From an uncultured Clostridia bacterium (lineage in GTDB: Bacteria; Bacillota; Clostridia; Lachnospirales; Anaerotignaceae), in assembly GCA_937919015.1 (NCBI GenBank), contig CALFPN010000161.1:1-15754 (forward strand): DNA of 15,754 bases, given 5' to 3'. The position numbers and the translations under genes are program-made. Positions 1 through 6,175 of the stretch are shown piece after piece (position 1 is the stretch's first letter; the number at the start of each line of letters is the position of its first letter). The notes beneath the pieces were generated by a model. The model saw nothing but the letters and a program-made list of their open reading frames with translations, was not told the DNA's origin and did not search any database.

Positions 1-6
1 GTAATG

Positions 7-52
7 GCCCCTTCCAGGGGCAGTGCATACCACCAGTTTACTGGTGGTTATG
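7..52. repeat. Two adjacent inverted repeats at window start
   Basis: Positions 7-21 form GCCCC/GGGGC around a 5-base loop. Positions 29-37 and 40-48 are a perfect 9-bp inverted repeat (ACCACCAGT/ACTGGTGGT) with a 2-base loop. The second can extend to 26-52 with one bulged base. No T-tract follows either, so they do not look like intrinsic terminators. Paired hairpins like this occur at the ends of IS200/IS605-family elements and other palindromic units, but nothing here proves that. No gene is assigned to bases 1-87. Confidence 0.5.
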
Positions 53-87
53 ATTGACAGGAAATTTATGGAAGTGCACGAAAACCA

Positions 88-116
88 TTGACATAGTTTT
101 TGAAACCATGTAATAT
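88..116 (+). promoter_or_regulatory. Sigma-A-type promoter for degV
   Basis: A consensus -35 TTGACA (88-93) is followed after exactly 17 bp by TAATAT (111-116). The degV start codon lies about 45 bases downstream. Confidence 0.75.
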
Positions 117-161
117 ATTCCCAGAAAATGCTTGGAAATCAAGTGGGAGAGAAGGTATATC

Positions 162-1019
162 ATGAAAAAAATCATTCTGTTAGCTGAAACAGGCTCTGAT
201 GTCAATGAAACTCTGGCAAAAGAATATGGCGTAGAGATCGTTCCCATGCATGTTTCCTTTGATACAGAAACGATGGACGATGGTGCTTTTCCTGTTAAAA
301 AAATAGTGGAGTATTATCAGACAACAGGTAAACTTCCCAAAACCAGCGGCAGCACACCGGAGGACTTTGAAATCGTTTTTGACAGGATCCATGCAGAGCA
401 TCCCGATGCACAGATTCTGTATCTGGCGTATTCTGCCATTACGACCTGCTCCATGCAAAGTGGCGTGATTGCTGCGGAGGGCAGAGAGTATGTGACTATT
501 GTCGATACAAAGCAGGTATCTGCCGGCCAGTGCAATGTGGTCATTGCCATGGCAGAACTGCTGAGAGACAACCCCGATCTGACCATGGAAGAAGCGGTGG
601 CAGCAGCGGAGGATCTGATCTCCCGTGCTAATATGTGCTTCATGCCCGATAATCTGGAATTTCTGCGGGCCGGCGGCCGCGTGAGCAATGTGGCGTTTCT
701 GGGGGCGCGTATCCTGAATCTGCATCCGGTGATCGAAATTCTGGATGGTCAGCTGATGGCGACAAAGAAATATCGCGGTAAGATGAACAAGGTGGCGGCC
801 CAGATGGTTGCGGATTATGCGGAAAAATATGATCTGGACCGAGACTGTTTGTGGCTGGTGTATGTTATCGGCTTTTCTGATGAAATGCGCGCAGTTGTGG
901 AACATGCAGCGAAGGAAGCCGGCTTTAAAAGTACAAGATGGATTCAGGCCGGCGGCGTGATCACTACCCATGGTGGCCCCGCAGCTTTTGGCTTGGCAGG
1001 ATTCTCGAAAAAGAAATAA
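162..1019 (+). CDS. DegV family protein (fatty-acid-binding, FakB-like)
   Basis: A 285-aa cytosolic protein of the DegV family. Members bind one long-chain fatty acid, and the FakB subgroup presents it to the kinase FakA for phosphorylation. Visible family marks are the N-terminal strand ending in ETGSDV (9-14), the fatty-acid-carboxylate motif TSGSTPEDF (61-69), the central FLRAGGRVS motif (167-175), and the C-terminal THGGP (269-273). Length is normal. The ATG at 162 is chosen because a GGGAGAGAAGG-type ribosome binding site precedes it. An in-frame TTG at 132 would put that site inside the coding sequence. The gene has its own promoter and terminator, so it is probably monocistronic. No fakA is in view, so the FakB role is inferred from the family. 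Confidence 0.92.
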   Translation: MKKIILLAETGSDVNETLAKEYGVEIVPMHVSFDTETMDDGAFPVKKIVEYYQTTGKLPKTSGSTPEDFEIVFDRIHAEHPDAQILYLAYSAITTCSMQSGVIAAEGREYVTIVDTKQVSAGQCNVVIAMAELLRDNPDLTMEEAVAAAEDLISRANMCFMPDNLEFLRAGGRVSNVAFLGARILNLHPVIEILDGQLMATKKYRGKMNKVAAQMVADYAEKYDLDRDCLWLVYVIGFSDEMRAVVEHAAKEAGFKSTRWIQAGGVITTHGGPAAFGLAGFSKKK

Positions 1020-1037
1020 TTTTCATCTGTTTTTTAT

Positions 1038-1064
1038 GCCCATCTTTGGATGGGCTCTTTTTTT
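1038..1064 (+). terminator. Rho-independent terminator after degV
   Basis: GCCCATC (1038-1044) pairs perfectly with GATGGGC (1049-1055) around a TTTG loop. A T-rich run follows (1056-1064). Confidence 0.88.
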
Positions 1065-1077
1065 GGGGGAATTCCTG

Positions 1078-1086
1078 TGATATAAT
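1078..1086 (+). promoter_or_regulatory. Extended -10 promoter for the 72-aa gene
   Basis: TG (1078-1079), one base, then a perfect TATAAT (1081-1086). The 16-18 bp upstream positions hold only a T-run from the preceding terminator, so there is no good -35. The start codon is 43 bases downstream of the -10. Confidence 0.65.
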
Positions 1087-1128
1087 GATTTCGTCGGAAA
1101 GTGTTACGTTGAATGAAGGAGAACTTTC

Positions 1129-1347
1129 ATGTCTAATTATTTGATCGTGCCGGAAGTCGTTTATATGATTCTGTTGCTGATTAGCTGGATCGTTGCCATG
1201 TTTTCCGGTATTGCATTTGTATACGGCATTTTTATGAAAAAAACGAAACATATGATCTTTCCTTGGGTGGGTGTTTTCGCACTTTGTATGGTGATGGTGT
1301 TTCTGTTGATGAAAGGCGTTATTGTACCGGAAAGCATGGTTGGTTAA
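1129..1347 (+). CDS. Small two-helix membrane protein, unknown function
   Basis: I do not recognise this 72-aa protein. It has two hydrophobic segments, about residues 9-35 and 43-62, joined by a short basic turn (KKTK, 37-40). This predicts a hairpin in the membrane with both ends outside, by the positive-inside rule. The ATG follows an excellent AAGGAGA site (1116-1122) at 6 bases, which supports real translation despite the small size. The stop codon is 3 bases before the methyltransferase start, so the two genes are almost certainly co-transcribed and probably translationally coupled. It has no lipobox or catalytic motif. It could be a small accessory subunit, but no partner can be named. 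Confidence 0.72.
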   Translation: MSNYLIVPEVVYMILLLISWIVAMFSGIAFVYGIFMKKTKHMIFPWVGVFALCMVMVFLLMKGVIVPESMVG

Positions 1348-1350
1348 GGT

Positions 1351-1944
1351 ATGCAGAAAAGGAAAGAACAGTGGGACAAAAAGCTGAGGATACATACCGT
1401 CGGCAGATTGGATGAACATGCCGATCAATACCATTATCCCTATGAGCCGACACCCTATACGGTTTTGGAGCGTCTGGCAGAAAGCGGATATATTAAGAAG
1501 GAAAATCTTCTCATTGATTATGGTTGCGGCAAGGGGCGAGTGGGCTTTTTTCTCCATCATGTCATCGGCTGCAGAACGATCGGCTTGGAATATGATGCCG
1601 ATATCTTTCGGCAGGCGGAGGAAAATAAAAGGACTGCTGTAAAAGGGCAGGGGGTGTCTTTTTATCATGCGGATGCGGCGGAATTTCCTGTGGTGAAGGC
1701 AGACTGCTTTTATTTTTTCAATCCTTTTTCTGTGGAAGTTTTGCAGGGAGATATGGGGCGCATCATGGAATCCTATTATGAAAACCCCAGAAGGATGCGT
1801 TTATTTTTTTATTACCCCAATGATGCCTATCTGGTTTACCTGATGACCATGTATGCCCTGAACTTTGTGGAGGAAATAGATTGCCGCGATTTATTTCCCG
1901 GGAAAGATGACCGAGAACGAATCCTGATCTTTGAGATAAACTGA
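1351..1944 (+). CDS. Class I SAM-dependent methyltransferase
   Basis: A 197-aa protein with a Rossmann-fold methyltransferase core. The SAM-binding motif I is LLIDYGCGKGRVG (53-65), followed by the acidic end of strand 2 in GLEYD (78-82, E80 expected to hold the ribose). There is an aspartate at 108 in the usual adenine-contact region, and FNPF (123-126) lies at the motif IV position where many N-methyltransferases carry [DN]PP[FY]. The substrate cannot be told. The start lies 3 bases after the previous stop with only a weak AAGGT-like site, suggesting coupled translation. The N-terminal 50 residues are rich in His and Tyr (HADQYHYPYEPTPY, 23-36). A strong terminator follows, so the unit is these two genes. 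Confidence 0.85.
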   Translation: MQKRKEQWDKKLRIHTVGRLDEHADQYHYPYEPTPYTVLERLAESGYIKKENLLIDYGCGKGRVGFFLHHVIGCRTIGLEYDADIFRQAEENKRTAVKGQGVSFYHADAAEFPVVKADCFYFFNPFSVEVLQGDMGRIMESYYENPRRMRLFFYYPNDAYLVYLMTMYALNFVEEIDCRDLFPGKDDRERILIFEIN

Positions 1945-1974
1945 AAGACCTTTGCAGATGCAGAGGTCTTTTTT
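1944..1974 (+). terminator. Rho-independent terminator after the methyltransferase
   Basis: A 12-bp stem with one G-T pair (1944-1955 with 1960-1971) has a 4-base loop and continues into a T-tract to 1974. It begins on the last base of the stop codon. Confidence 0.9.
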
Positions 1975-2046
1975 ATGTGCGCAGTTGTCATTCGGGAAGA
2001 AAAAACGGCATTTCGTTCCCAAAAAGCAGCTGTCTGTCCGAATCGG

Positions 2047-2075
2047 TAGAAAAAGCATTTTTCGAGGTCTATAAT
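2047..2075 (+). promoter_or_regulatory. Promoter candidate for spo0A
   Basis: A perfect -10 TATAAT (2070-2075) is preceded at 17 bp by TAGAAA (2047-2052), which matches the -35 consensus at 4 of 6 positions. Confidence 0.6.
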
Positions 2076-2079
2076 GGAG

Positions 2080-2086
2080 TTCGACA
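2080..2086 (-). promoter_or_regulatory. Spo0A box (0A box) in the spo0A promoter
   Basis: TTCGACA on the plus strand is the exact complement of the Spo0A core box TGTCGAA. It starts 4 bases after the -10 hexamer, where bound Spo0A would cover the transcription start. Feedback control of spo0A is therefore inferred. Confidence 0.55.
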
Positions 2087-2147
2087 GAGAAAGCGGAAGG
2101 GAAGCCGGTTTTTCTGCCGAAAAAAATAAGAAATGGGGTGTCCTTTT

Positions 2148-2942
2148 ATGAAGGAAAACAGAAAAAGCAAAGTGATTTTGGCAGACAGAGACGGCTTCTA
2201 TCTGCAGCGGCTGAAGCGGTGTTTGGAGCGGAAAGGGGAAATGCAGGTGCTGGGCATGACAGATAGCGGCCCGGCCTTACTGGAAATGGCGAAAGAATTA
2301 CAGCCGGATGTGATTCTGATGGATATTCTGTTAAGTGAACGGGATGGATTCTGGGTGCTGGAAAATCTGAGAAAAGAAGGAATCCATGGGGTCTGCATCA
2401 TGATTTCCGCCATCGACAGTGACAAACTGGTGCGACAGGCCATCTCCTTAGGGGCGGAATATTACATGGCAAAGCCCATTCAGGGAGAATTGTTGCTGGA
2501 AAGGATCCATCAGCTGCTGGAGCATGAAACGGTGCGCATGAAACAGGAGGAAAAAAAGGAAATTATCATGGAAGAAAATCCTTTCCGCAATCTGGAAGGA
2601 GAGATCTCCGTTTTGTTGAGTCGCATGGGCATTTCTGCCAGCATTAAAGGATATCATTTTATCCGTAAGGCAGTCATCATGGCAGTGGAGGATGAAGAAG
2701 TGCTGGTGGGAATCACAAAGGGGTTGTATCCCGATATTGCCAAGATGTATAAAACCTCTGCCAGCAAGGTAGAGCGGGCCATCCGTCATGCCATCGAAAG
2801 CGCGTGGAAGAAAAATGGTCCTCAGGTTTATTTTGAAACGGCAGGTTATCTGCCCTCGGAAAAACCTACCAACGGGCAGTTTATTGCCGCATTGTCGGAA
2901 TATTTCCGCTTGCAGGAAGAAAGACCGAAAAAAATCAGTTGA
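2148..2942 (+). CDS. spo0A: Sporulation master regulator Spo0A
   Basis: A 264-aa response regulator with the Spo0A architecture. Spo0A is the phosphorelay-activated DNA-binding switch for entry into sporulation. The receiver domain (about 8-125) has phosphoacceptor D59 in VILMDI, switch residue S87 and conserved K109 in AKP. The C-terminal DNA-binding domain (about 150-260) has SIKGYHFIR (165-173) and the near-diagnostic recognition helix SASKVERAIRHAIESAW (204-220), followed by the usual KPTN motif. One oddity is that the acidic pair normally ADD reads ADRD (12-15), so R14 replaces the second acid. The ATG at 2148 fits GGGGTG (2135-2140) at 7 bases. The in-frame ATG at 2133 has no ribosome binding site. 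In most relatives spo0A follows spoIVB, which is absent here. A paralogue is possible. Confidence 0.93.
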   Translation: MKENRKSKVILADRDGFYLQRLKRCLERKGEMQVLGMTDSGPALLEMAKELQPDVILMDILLSERDGFWVLENLRKEGIHGVCIMISAIDSDKLVRQAISLGAEYYMAKPIQGELLLERIHQLLEHETVRMKQEEKKEIIMEENPFRNLEGEISVLLSRMGISASIKGYHFIRKAVIMAVEDEEVLVGITKGLYPDIAKMYKTSASKVERAIRHAIESAWKKNGPQVYFETAGYLPSEKPTNGQFIAALSEYFRLQEERPKKIS

Positions 2943-2945
2943 GAG

Positions 2946-2968
2946 AAGGTGCGAAAGCACCTTTTTTT
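2946..2968 (+). terminator. Rho-independent terminator after spo0A
   Basis: AAGGTGC (2946-2952) and GCACCTT (2957-2963) pair perfectly around a stable GAAA tetraloop. A T-run continues to 2968. Confidence 0.92.
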
Positions 2969-2981
2969 CTTTGGGAAAATA

Positions 2982-3010
2982 TTGTAATTCTCATTAGAAC
3001 AGTATAAAAT
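2982..3010 (+). promoter_or_regulatory. Promoter candidate for the 3061-7060 cluster
   Basis: TTGTAA (2982-2987), a 17-bp spacer and TAAAAT (3005-3010). The match is 4/6 and 5/6 to the sigma-A consensus. It lies just after the spo0A terminator. Confidence 0.5.
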
Positions 3011-3060
3011 AATAAAGATATGAATCATATCGGATGTATTTACAGAAAAGAGGAGAAACT

Positions 3061-3576
3061 ATGCAGAAAAGCGCAAAATTTATTGTAATAAAGGGTATTG
3101 TTGTGATGATCGTTGTGGCCTTGGCGGGGTTTTTCCTATTTAATGGCTTTGGCAGACATCCCTATACTTATGACGAACTGGAAAGTGTTTTCCGTGCAAA
3201 GGCAGCAGAACAGAATGTCGTAGGCCGGGGCGGAGAACAGCTGGTATCTGAGGAATACGGCAACAGCATCACTTTCGTCATGCAGACGGAAGACGGGGAA
3301 AGAGCCTGTGCAACCTATGGACGCAGCATGTTTTTTGATAAATACAAGGAACTTAGATTTTATGCCGGCACAAACGGTGTTTTGGCACTGGATGAAATGA
3401 CCTATGACGTCAGTGACGGTGTGATCGGTTATGAAGTGACGGCTCAGTTTGGGGATGAGATCGGTCTTGATCTGAGCGATGAAGTAAGACCTGTGATGTA
3501 TATCAAATTTATGGCAGTTTGTGTTTTGGCCATGGGCGTATTTGGTGTGAAGATTTTCCTGAACAGAAGAGGATGA
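3061..3576 (+). CDS. Double-anchored membrane protein, unknown function
   Basis: I do not recognise this 171-aa protein. A hydrophobic segment at 8-28 follows a short basic N-terminus (MQKSAKF). A hydrophilic domain of about 115 residues follows (31-145), then a second hydrophobic segment (147-167) and a basic tail (NRRG). The charge pattern puts both ends in the cytoplasm and the middle domain outside. There are no Cys pairs and no enzymatic motif. The ATG at 3061 is preferred because AGAGGAG (3050-3056) sits at the right distance. An in-frame ATG at 3034 has no such site. It lies 40 bases upstream of the aminotransferase with no terminator between, so it may be the first gene of the cluster. 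A sporulation or envelope role is only guilt by association with spoIIM. Confidence 0.75.
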   Translation: MQKSAKFIVIKGIVVMIVVALAGFFLFNGFGRHPYTYDELESVFRAKAAEQNVVGRGGEQLVSEEYGNSITFVMQTEDGERACATYGRSMFFDKYKELRFYAGTNGVLALDEMTYDVSDGVIGYEVTAQFGDEIGLDLSDEVRPVMYIKFMAVCVLAMGVFGVKIFLNRRG

Positions 3577-3616
3577 TCATAAACAAAAGAAAAATATTTT
3601 AATGAGGTGAAAGAAC

Positions 3617-4813
3617 ATGGAATTATCGAAAAGAGCAATGAGCATTAAGGCATCCACAACAATGGCGATTTCTTCCAAGGCGGCGGAAATGAAGGCTGAA
3701 GGCCTGCCTGTCGTTACATTCGGTGCGGGGGAACCTGACTTTGATACACCGGAACATATCCGTCAGGCCGGTATCGATGCCATCAATAACGGACAGACAC
3801 GCTATACGCCTGCAGCAGGGACACCTGTCCTGAGACAGGCGGTTTGTGACAAACTGAAAAGAGACAATGGTCTGGACTATGAACCTGCCCAGATCGTCAT
3901 CAGCAATGGTGCAAAACATTCCCTGATGAACACATTCATGGCAATTTTGAACGAAGGGGATGAGGTCATCATTCCTGCGCCTTTCTGGCTGAGCTATTCT
4001 GAAATGGTGCGCATTGCCGGGGGGGTGCCCGTAATCATCCATACAAAGAAAGAAAACCAGTTCATGATGACAAAAGAAGAACTGGAACAGGCCTATACAG
4101 AAAAAACAAAAGCCGTTGTACTGACAAGCCCTTCCAATCCTACCGGTCAGGTTATGAGCAGGGAAGATCTGCAGATGGTGGCAGATTTTGCAGTGAAAAA
4201 CGACATTTTTGTTGTTTCCGATGAAATTTATGAAAAACTGATCTATGATGCAGAGAAACAGCACATCTCTATCGCTTCTCTGGGCAAGGAAATTTACGAT
4301 AGAACCATTGTGATCAATGGTGTTTCCAAAAGCTATGCTATGACAGGCTGGAGAATCGGCTATACAGCTGCACCTCTGGCAGTTTCCAAACTGATGGCAT
4401 CCTTGCAGTCCCATATGGCATCCAACCCCAACTCCATCGCTCAGGCGGCAACGGTAGCGGCTCTGAATGGCTCTCAGGACTGTGTGGCGGAAATGTGCGT
4501 GGAATTCAAAAAACGCAGAGACTATATCTTTGAAAGAGAAGAAGCGATTCCCATGTTGTCTGCCTTGAAGCCTCAGGGCGCCTTTTATCTGTTCGTGGAT
4601 GTTTCTGCAACATACGGTAAATCCTATGAAGGACAAACGATCCAGTCTGCAGCAGACTTTGCAGCTGTTCTTTTGGATAAGAAATATGTGGCAGTCATTC
4701 CTTGTGCAGATTTCGGTATGCCTGATTATATCCGTCTGTCCTATGCGACCAGCATGGAAATCATCAAAGAAGGTATGGATCGGATCGAAGCCATGGTGAA
4801 AGAACTGAACTAA
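3617..4813 (+). CDS. Class I PLP-dependent aminotransferase, aspartate aminotransferase type
   Basis: A 398-aa, full-length fold type I aminotransferase. Members of this subgroup transfer the amino group of aspartate or related amino acids to 2-oxoglutarate using pyridoxal phosphate. Visible marks are the GAGEPDFDTP substrate motif (36-45), TRYTPAAG (61-68), the cofactor-contacting SPSNPTG (171-177, N174), DEIYE (202-206, D202 and Y205), and the PLP-binding lysine K238 in SKSYAMTGWRIGY. A late arginine in YIRLSYATS should bind the substrate carboxylate. The start follows GAGGTG at 7 bases. A Nudix gene follows after 29 bases, so co-transcription is likely. Exact substrate (aspartate, or a broader aromatic or prephenate range) cannot be decided by eye. 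Confidence 0.93.
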   Translation: MELSKRAMSIKASTTMAISSKAAEMKAEGLPVVTFGAGEPDFDTPEHIRQAGIDAINNGQTRYTPAAGTPVLRQAVCDKLKRDNGLDYEPAQIVISNGAKHSLMNTFMAILNEGDEVIIPAPFWLSYSEMVRIAGGVPVIIHTKKENQFMMTKEELEQAYTEKTKAVVLTSPSNPTGQVMSREDLQMVADFAVKNDIFVVSDEIYEKLIYDAEKQHISIASLGKEIYDRTIVINGVSKSYAMTGWRIGYTAAPLAVSKLMASLQSHMASNPNSIAQAATVAALNGSQDCVAEMCVEFKKRRDYIFEREEAIPMLSALKPQGAFYLFVDVSATYGKSYEGQTIQSAADFAAVLLDKKYVAVIPCADFGMPDYIRLSYATSMEIIKEGMDRIEAMVKELN

Positions 4814-4842
4814 GGAAAAAGCCTTCTTGAAGGAGAAAAGAT

Positions 4843-5373
4843 ATGAGTTATGAAGTGTTGGAAAGTAAAGTGACCCATGAGGGTCTTCTGGTAAAGGTAA
4901 CGGTGGACAAGCTGCGTATGCCTGACGGCGGCGAAGCCCTGCGCGAAACCGTAATCCGCGGAAGGAATGCAGCAGCAGTTCTGGCGGTGGACAATGATGG
5001 TACATTGATTTTTGTGCGCCAGTACAGACATGCCTTCGGGGAAATGCTGCTGGAAATCCCCGCAGGTGTGCTGGAGGATGGCGAAGAAGCCGCGGATGGT
5101 GTTGTCCGTGAACTGGAGGAAGAAACAGGCAAAAAAGCCGGTAAGCTGGAGTTCCTTTGCGAAATGTATCCTACGGTGGGATTTGTTTCAGAAAAGATCC
5201 AGCTGTTTATTGCCACCGAATTGACAGAAGGACAGCAGAAGCTGGATGCGGATGAGTTTGTGGAAGTGGAAAGATATACTCTGGAGGAAGCTCTGGAATT
5301 GATCGAGAAAGGCCAGATTAAGGACGGAAAGACCTTAACGGCTCTCTACGCATGGGCGGCAAGAAATAAATAA
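4843..5373 (+). CDS. nudF: Nudix hydrolase, ADP-ribose pyrophosphatase type (NudF-like)
   Basis: A 176-aa Nudix hydrolase predicted to cleave ADP-ribose to AMP and ribose 5-phosphate. The Nudix box is complete: G75, E81, R89-E90-L91, E93-E94 and G96, fitting GX5EX7REUXEEXGU. This is the Mg-binding catalytic helix. The upstream VRQYRHAFGEMLLEIPAG stretch (58-75) and downstream YPTVGFVSEKI (107-117) are typical of the ADP-ribose subfamily. The ATG has AAGGAG upstream. It sits 29 bases after the aminotransferase and before spoIIM, matching the conserved nudF-spoIIM-xerD neighbourhood known in Bacillus and clostridia. This supports the symbol. Substrate is inferred from subfamily resemblance. Confidence 0.92.
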   Translation: MSYEVLESKVTHEGLLVKVTVDKLRMPDGGEALRETVIRGRNAAAVLAVDNDGTLIFVRQYRHAFGEMLLEIPAGVLEDGEEAADGVVRELEEETGKKAGKLEFLCEMYPTVGFVSEKIQLFIATELTEGQQKLDADEFVEVERYTLEEALELIEKGQIKDGKTLTALYAWAARNK

Positions 5374-5402
5374 GCATAAATCCTTCTGACGAGCCATACC
5401 CT
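5374..5402 (+). promoter_or_regulatory. Candidate sigma-E promoter for spoIIM
   Basis: GCATAAA (5374-5380) and CATACCCT (5395-5402) are separated by exactly 14 bp. The mother-cell sigma-E consensus is roughly KMATATT, 14 bp, CATACAHT, so the match is 5/7 and 7/8. The predicted start at about 5409 would leave only a very short leader, which is a weakness. Confidence 0.4.
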
Positions 5403-5420
5403 GTATCAGGGGGGATGGAC

Positions 5421-5993
5421 ATGAAGAAAAAACGCAGAATAGACAGACAGGTGCAGAAGATCGTCGGCATCGTCTGTCTTTCTTTTTTGTTGGGGACATT
5501 GGGCGGGGCTTTGGCGGTAAATCTGCTTCCATCAACGGAACAAGGGGAACTATCTTTGTTTTTGCAGGGGATAGGGGAAAAAGCAGAACTTCCCTCTTTT
5601 GGGGCATTGTTCTGGAAATATCTGAAATATGACATTATGATCTGGTTGGGGGGATGGATGCAGATGGGGTTATTCCTTTCCGGTGCGGCATTTTTATTCC
5701 GCAGTGTTGCCATTGGTTTTACCTCTGCTATGATGATGGTGGCTTATGGGGCAAAAGGCATTCTGATGGCAGCGGTGTCCTTTTTGCCGCAAAATCTGTT
5801 GCTGGTTCCTGCCTATATTCTGATGATGTCTGCTGCGTTGTATTACATGCTGCACTGGCAGGAAGAGGGCGGAAAGCGTGCACTGAAGCGGGAGCGTAGA
5901 CGCAGACAAACAGAGTATTGCATCTTGTTTGGGGTATCTGTATTACTTTTGATGGGGGCAGCAGGAATAGAACGTATGTTTTTGTTTGCATGA
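5421..5993 (+). CDS. spoIIM: Stage II sporulation protein M
   Basis: A 190-aa polytopic membrane protein matching the SpoIIM family. SpoIIM anchors SpoIIP and SpoIID in the mother-cell septal membrane, where the complex thins septal wall and drives engulfment of the forespore. After a basic N-terminus (KKKRRIDR, 2-9) come hydrophobic segments at about 12-35, 71-93, 95-120, 125-143 and 166-183. The family hallmark is the IGFTSAMM...GAKGILMA...SFLPQNLL stretch (98-127), ending in PQN at 123-125. A basic linker (KRALKRERRRR, 152-162) precedes the last helix. The ATG at 5421 sits 6 bases from AGGGGGG (5408-5414). An ATG at 5415 is too close. Position between nudF and xerD is the conserved arrangement. 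SpoIID and SpoIIP are not in the window. Confidence 0.88.
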   Translation: MKKKRRIDRQVQKIVGIVCLSFLLGTLGGALAVNLLPSTEQGELSLFLQGIGEKAELPSFGALFWKYLKYDIMIWLGGWMQMGLFLSGAAFLFRSVAIGFTSAMMMVAYGAKGILMAAVSFLPQNLLLVPAYILMMSAALYYMLHWQEEGGKRALKRERRRRQTEYCILFGVSVLLLMGAAGIERMFLFA

Positions 5994-6115
5994 AAAAGTT
6001 TCGTAAAAATAGAGATTCGGTGTGATTTCCGCACTATTTTCCGTGCCATTTTTTTGTTTTTTAGCAGAAAGTTCATAAAAAATTCATATTTTTTACATTT
6101 TTTAAACAAAAGTTA

Positions 6116-6144
6116 TCGACAATCCAATAAAAACTAAGTATAAT
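6116..6144 (+). promoter_or_regulatory. Sigma-A-type promoter for xerD
   Basis: TCGACA (6116-6121, 5/6) and a perfect TATAAT (6139-6144) are 17 bp apart, inside an AT-rich gap after spoIIM. I see no convincing terminator in 5994-6115, so spoIIM read-through into xerD is possible. Confidence 0.75.
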
Positions 6145-6175
6145 TTAAGTACTATGAACGAAAGGGATTGTTTGC

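Noticed and set aside
1..57. Open frame from the left edge to TGA at 55-57 as the end of an upstream gene
   Set aside because: It is under 20 codons, lies within the palindromes, and all three frames stay open about as long, so no coding signal can be supported.
132..161. Upstream TTG start for degV at 132
   Set aside because: The ribosome binding site for ATG 162 would lie inside the coding sequence, and DegV proteins begin at the KKIILL-type strand.
3623..5005. 460-aa minus-strand open frame opposite the aminotransferase
   Set aside because: It overlaps a well-supported enzyme gene, shows no domain motif, and its composition is that of a reverse-complement shadow.
5994..6110. Terminator between spoIIM and xerD
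   Set aside because: The region is AT-rich with T-runs, but I found no stem of useful length before them.
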